A stretch of DNA of 64,000 bases from Aphrocallistes beatrix. Taxonomy: Eukaryota; Porifera; Hexactinellida; Sceptrulophora; Aphrocallistidae. The number at the start of each line of letters is the position of its first letter. Within the stretch, counting starts at the first letter, position 1. Where the stretch lies: assembly GCA_963281255.1 (NCBI GenBank), contig OY725489.1, positions 3,038,001-3,102,000 on the forward strand, read 5' to 3'. The notes below the pieces were generated by a model. It did not search any database, was not told the origin of the DNA, and saw only the letters and a program-made list of their open reading frames with translations. This document shows, piece after piece, positions 62,645 through 64,000 of the stretch. The translations under genes and the position numbers were made by a program.

Positions 62645-63333
62645 GAATATAATTATCTAAATGTGATCAGTGGCAGGTGGCAGATGAAACACTACAATGA
62701 GTTGAATAACATAATTGTACTTAAATATAAGATAGTAACTCAATGCCTAATAGATATGACTTGGGTGGTCTGTTGTAGCTAACTAATAACAAATGCGAGG
62801 CATGACAGGGAAAAAATTTTATGAAATATTTGTTACATAACAATTGAACAGCTCCGACGCAAAACATATACATATACTAGATTCAATGTATATGAAGATC
62901 ATAAACGGAACAGCTGTGTCAAGTCCTAAGCAAGCAGCTATAGTAAAGCAGTGTGATAGGTGATAGACTGTGGAAACAATTCGTCCCTCGTAATACATCA
63001 GTTTCCTATCCGGATCCAGCAGAAATCATTGCATATTCCAGACAGAGGGAAACTCCCGTTTGCGTGTGTCAGGTGTTAGGCAATAAATGGAGTGTGAAAT
63101 GTTTCCACAATACGTGATTCGTTCAATGGATCTTTCGCCGCTTTCCCCAGGGAGGAGGGGAGTTTTGTCTTCCAGATAATATAGTTACTGATCTAGAAGA
63201 GTCAGCAATAAATGGGGAATGCTGTCCGAAGTTGGTTGAACAAATACATGATCTGCCTAAAATCAATAACGACGCAGAATAGACCTTCGGAATGTATTAC
63301 CTGAATATATAAATATGGTGCGAATGTACCCAT
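62645..63333. other. Intergenic, nothing firm
   Basis: Slightly protein-like composition around 62950-63230 but no recognisable motif on either strand. GTGTGAAATGTTTCCACA at about 63091 is nearly palindromic. Confidence 0.35.
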
Positions 63334-64000
63334 ATCCGTTGTTAAAATTTAGATCAGTCATCACCTGATTGCGCAATAGGTCATTTTTGTGACAAATTTA
63401 GTGATTTTCAGGTCGTTTATTAAGTGCACTTCCAAGTGGTTTTATTATATTTTTCTCGTATAGAACTGGGCTGTGAACGGATTTCTGCGAACTGTTTGAA
63501 ATTTTTCATAGAATGTTACTACATCCCAGCGTTGCTATGGAAACGCATTTTGTTCAGTTGAGGTGATATCTTGAAAACCAAACTATGCATTCAAATTTTA
63601 TCTTATTTGATAGCTAATATACTACTTCTTATAAAGTCAATATAATTTCCACGTCTAGATTCAATGATTAACGAGTTATTAGACAAATTATCACTTGGGT
63701 CACATTTACTAATTTGTATAATAACTCGTTGACCATTAAATCTAGACGTGGAAATTATATTATGACTTTATAGGAAGTAGTATATTGCGGTTTTCAAGAT
63801 ATCACCTCAACTGAGCAAAATGCGTTTCCATAGCAACGCTGGAATGTAGCAACATTCCATGAAAAAAATTCAAACTGTTCGCATCAATCCGTTCACAACC
63901 CAGTTCAATACGAAAAAAAAATAAAAAAATCACTAAATTTGTCCCAAATATGACCTAATGCTCAATCATGTGATGACTGATCGAAATTTTAACAACGGAT
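63334..64000. repeat. ~670-bp palindromic element, cut by the window edge
   Basis: ATCCGTTGTTAAAATTTAGA at the left and AAATTTTAACAACGGAT at the window's last bases are complementary. So are GCGTTGCTATGGAAACGCAT / ATGCGTTTCCATAGCAACGC, GGTGATATCTTGAAAACC / GGTTTTCAAGATATCACC and ATAATTTCCACGTCTAGATT / AATCTAGACGTGGAAATTAT. The centre lies near 63667. A foldback MITE whose outer end may extend past 64000. Confidence 0.85.

Overview
The window looks like intergenic DNA of an invertebrate animal, AT-rich and almost entirely built of old and young mobile elements. No host gene could be identified with confidence, and no tRNA, rRNA or CRISPR was seen. The mix of families fits a marine invertebrate, perhaps a sponge or cnidarian: piggyBac, hAT, Tc1/mariner including a DD37E lineage, pogo-like MITEs, FLYWCH-MULE, Ty3/gypsy, a non-LTR LINE, and a multi-copy cysteine-tailed gene family of unknown function. 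The taxon is inference only.

Layout. 0-8 kb: hAT and Tc1-type MITEs, four copies of a small hairpin repeat, and a copy of the window's commonest repeat (family A below) broken by two copies of a 760-bp long-TIR MITE. 8.8-11.5 kb: an uninterrupted piggyBac transposase gene (9114-10754, minus) between direct repeats, then a gypsy scrap. 11.9-18.2 kb: a dense cluster of family A/B copies, 141-bp tandem repeats, nested MITEs and a Tc1 transposase relic. 18.7-24 kb: a lone piggyBac N-terminal exon, a GTAT microsatellite split by a hAT MITE, perfect-TSD MITEs, and a nearly whole Tc1 DD37E element inside a hAT element. 24.8-33.1 kb: an uninterrupted FLYWCH-MULE transposase gene (26951-28387, minus), a MULE MITE with 9-bp target duplication, and a 3.8-kb structure with ~750-bp inverted arms enclosing LINE pieces in opposite orientations. 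34.6-41.3 kb: an intron-bearing integrase relic, a decayed cysteine-tail gene, and the 3' part of a gypsy element with one LTR. 41.3-49 kb: family B copies, a self-nested MITE family with 7-bp target duplications, a hAT relic and LTR-like repeats. 49.3-52.6 kb: a second, rearranged piggyBac. 54-64 kb: Tc1 and pogo pieces, a broken gypsy element (59.7-62.6 kb, minus), and a large palindrome cut by the window edge.

The most interesting unexplained pattern is the A/B repeat family. About ten copies of a GC-rich terminal module of roughly 75 bp, made of several small hairpins, end elements with two different bodies. Both bodies share a related other end: an ATTAAAAC-like start, a simple repeat, then GAATTGATTGAAGAA. 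Family A carries 141-bp internal tandem repeats. Copies sit head-to-tail and form A/B chimeras. This resembles non-autonomous Helitron2/Helentron (HINE-type) elements, but that assignment is inference.
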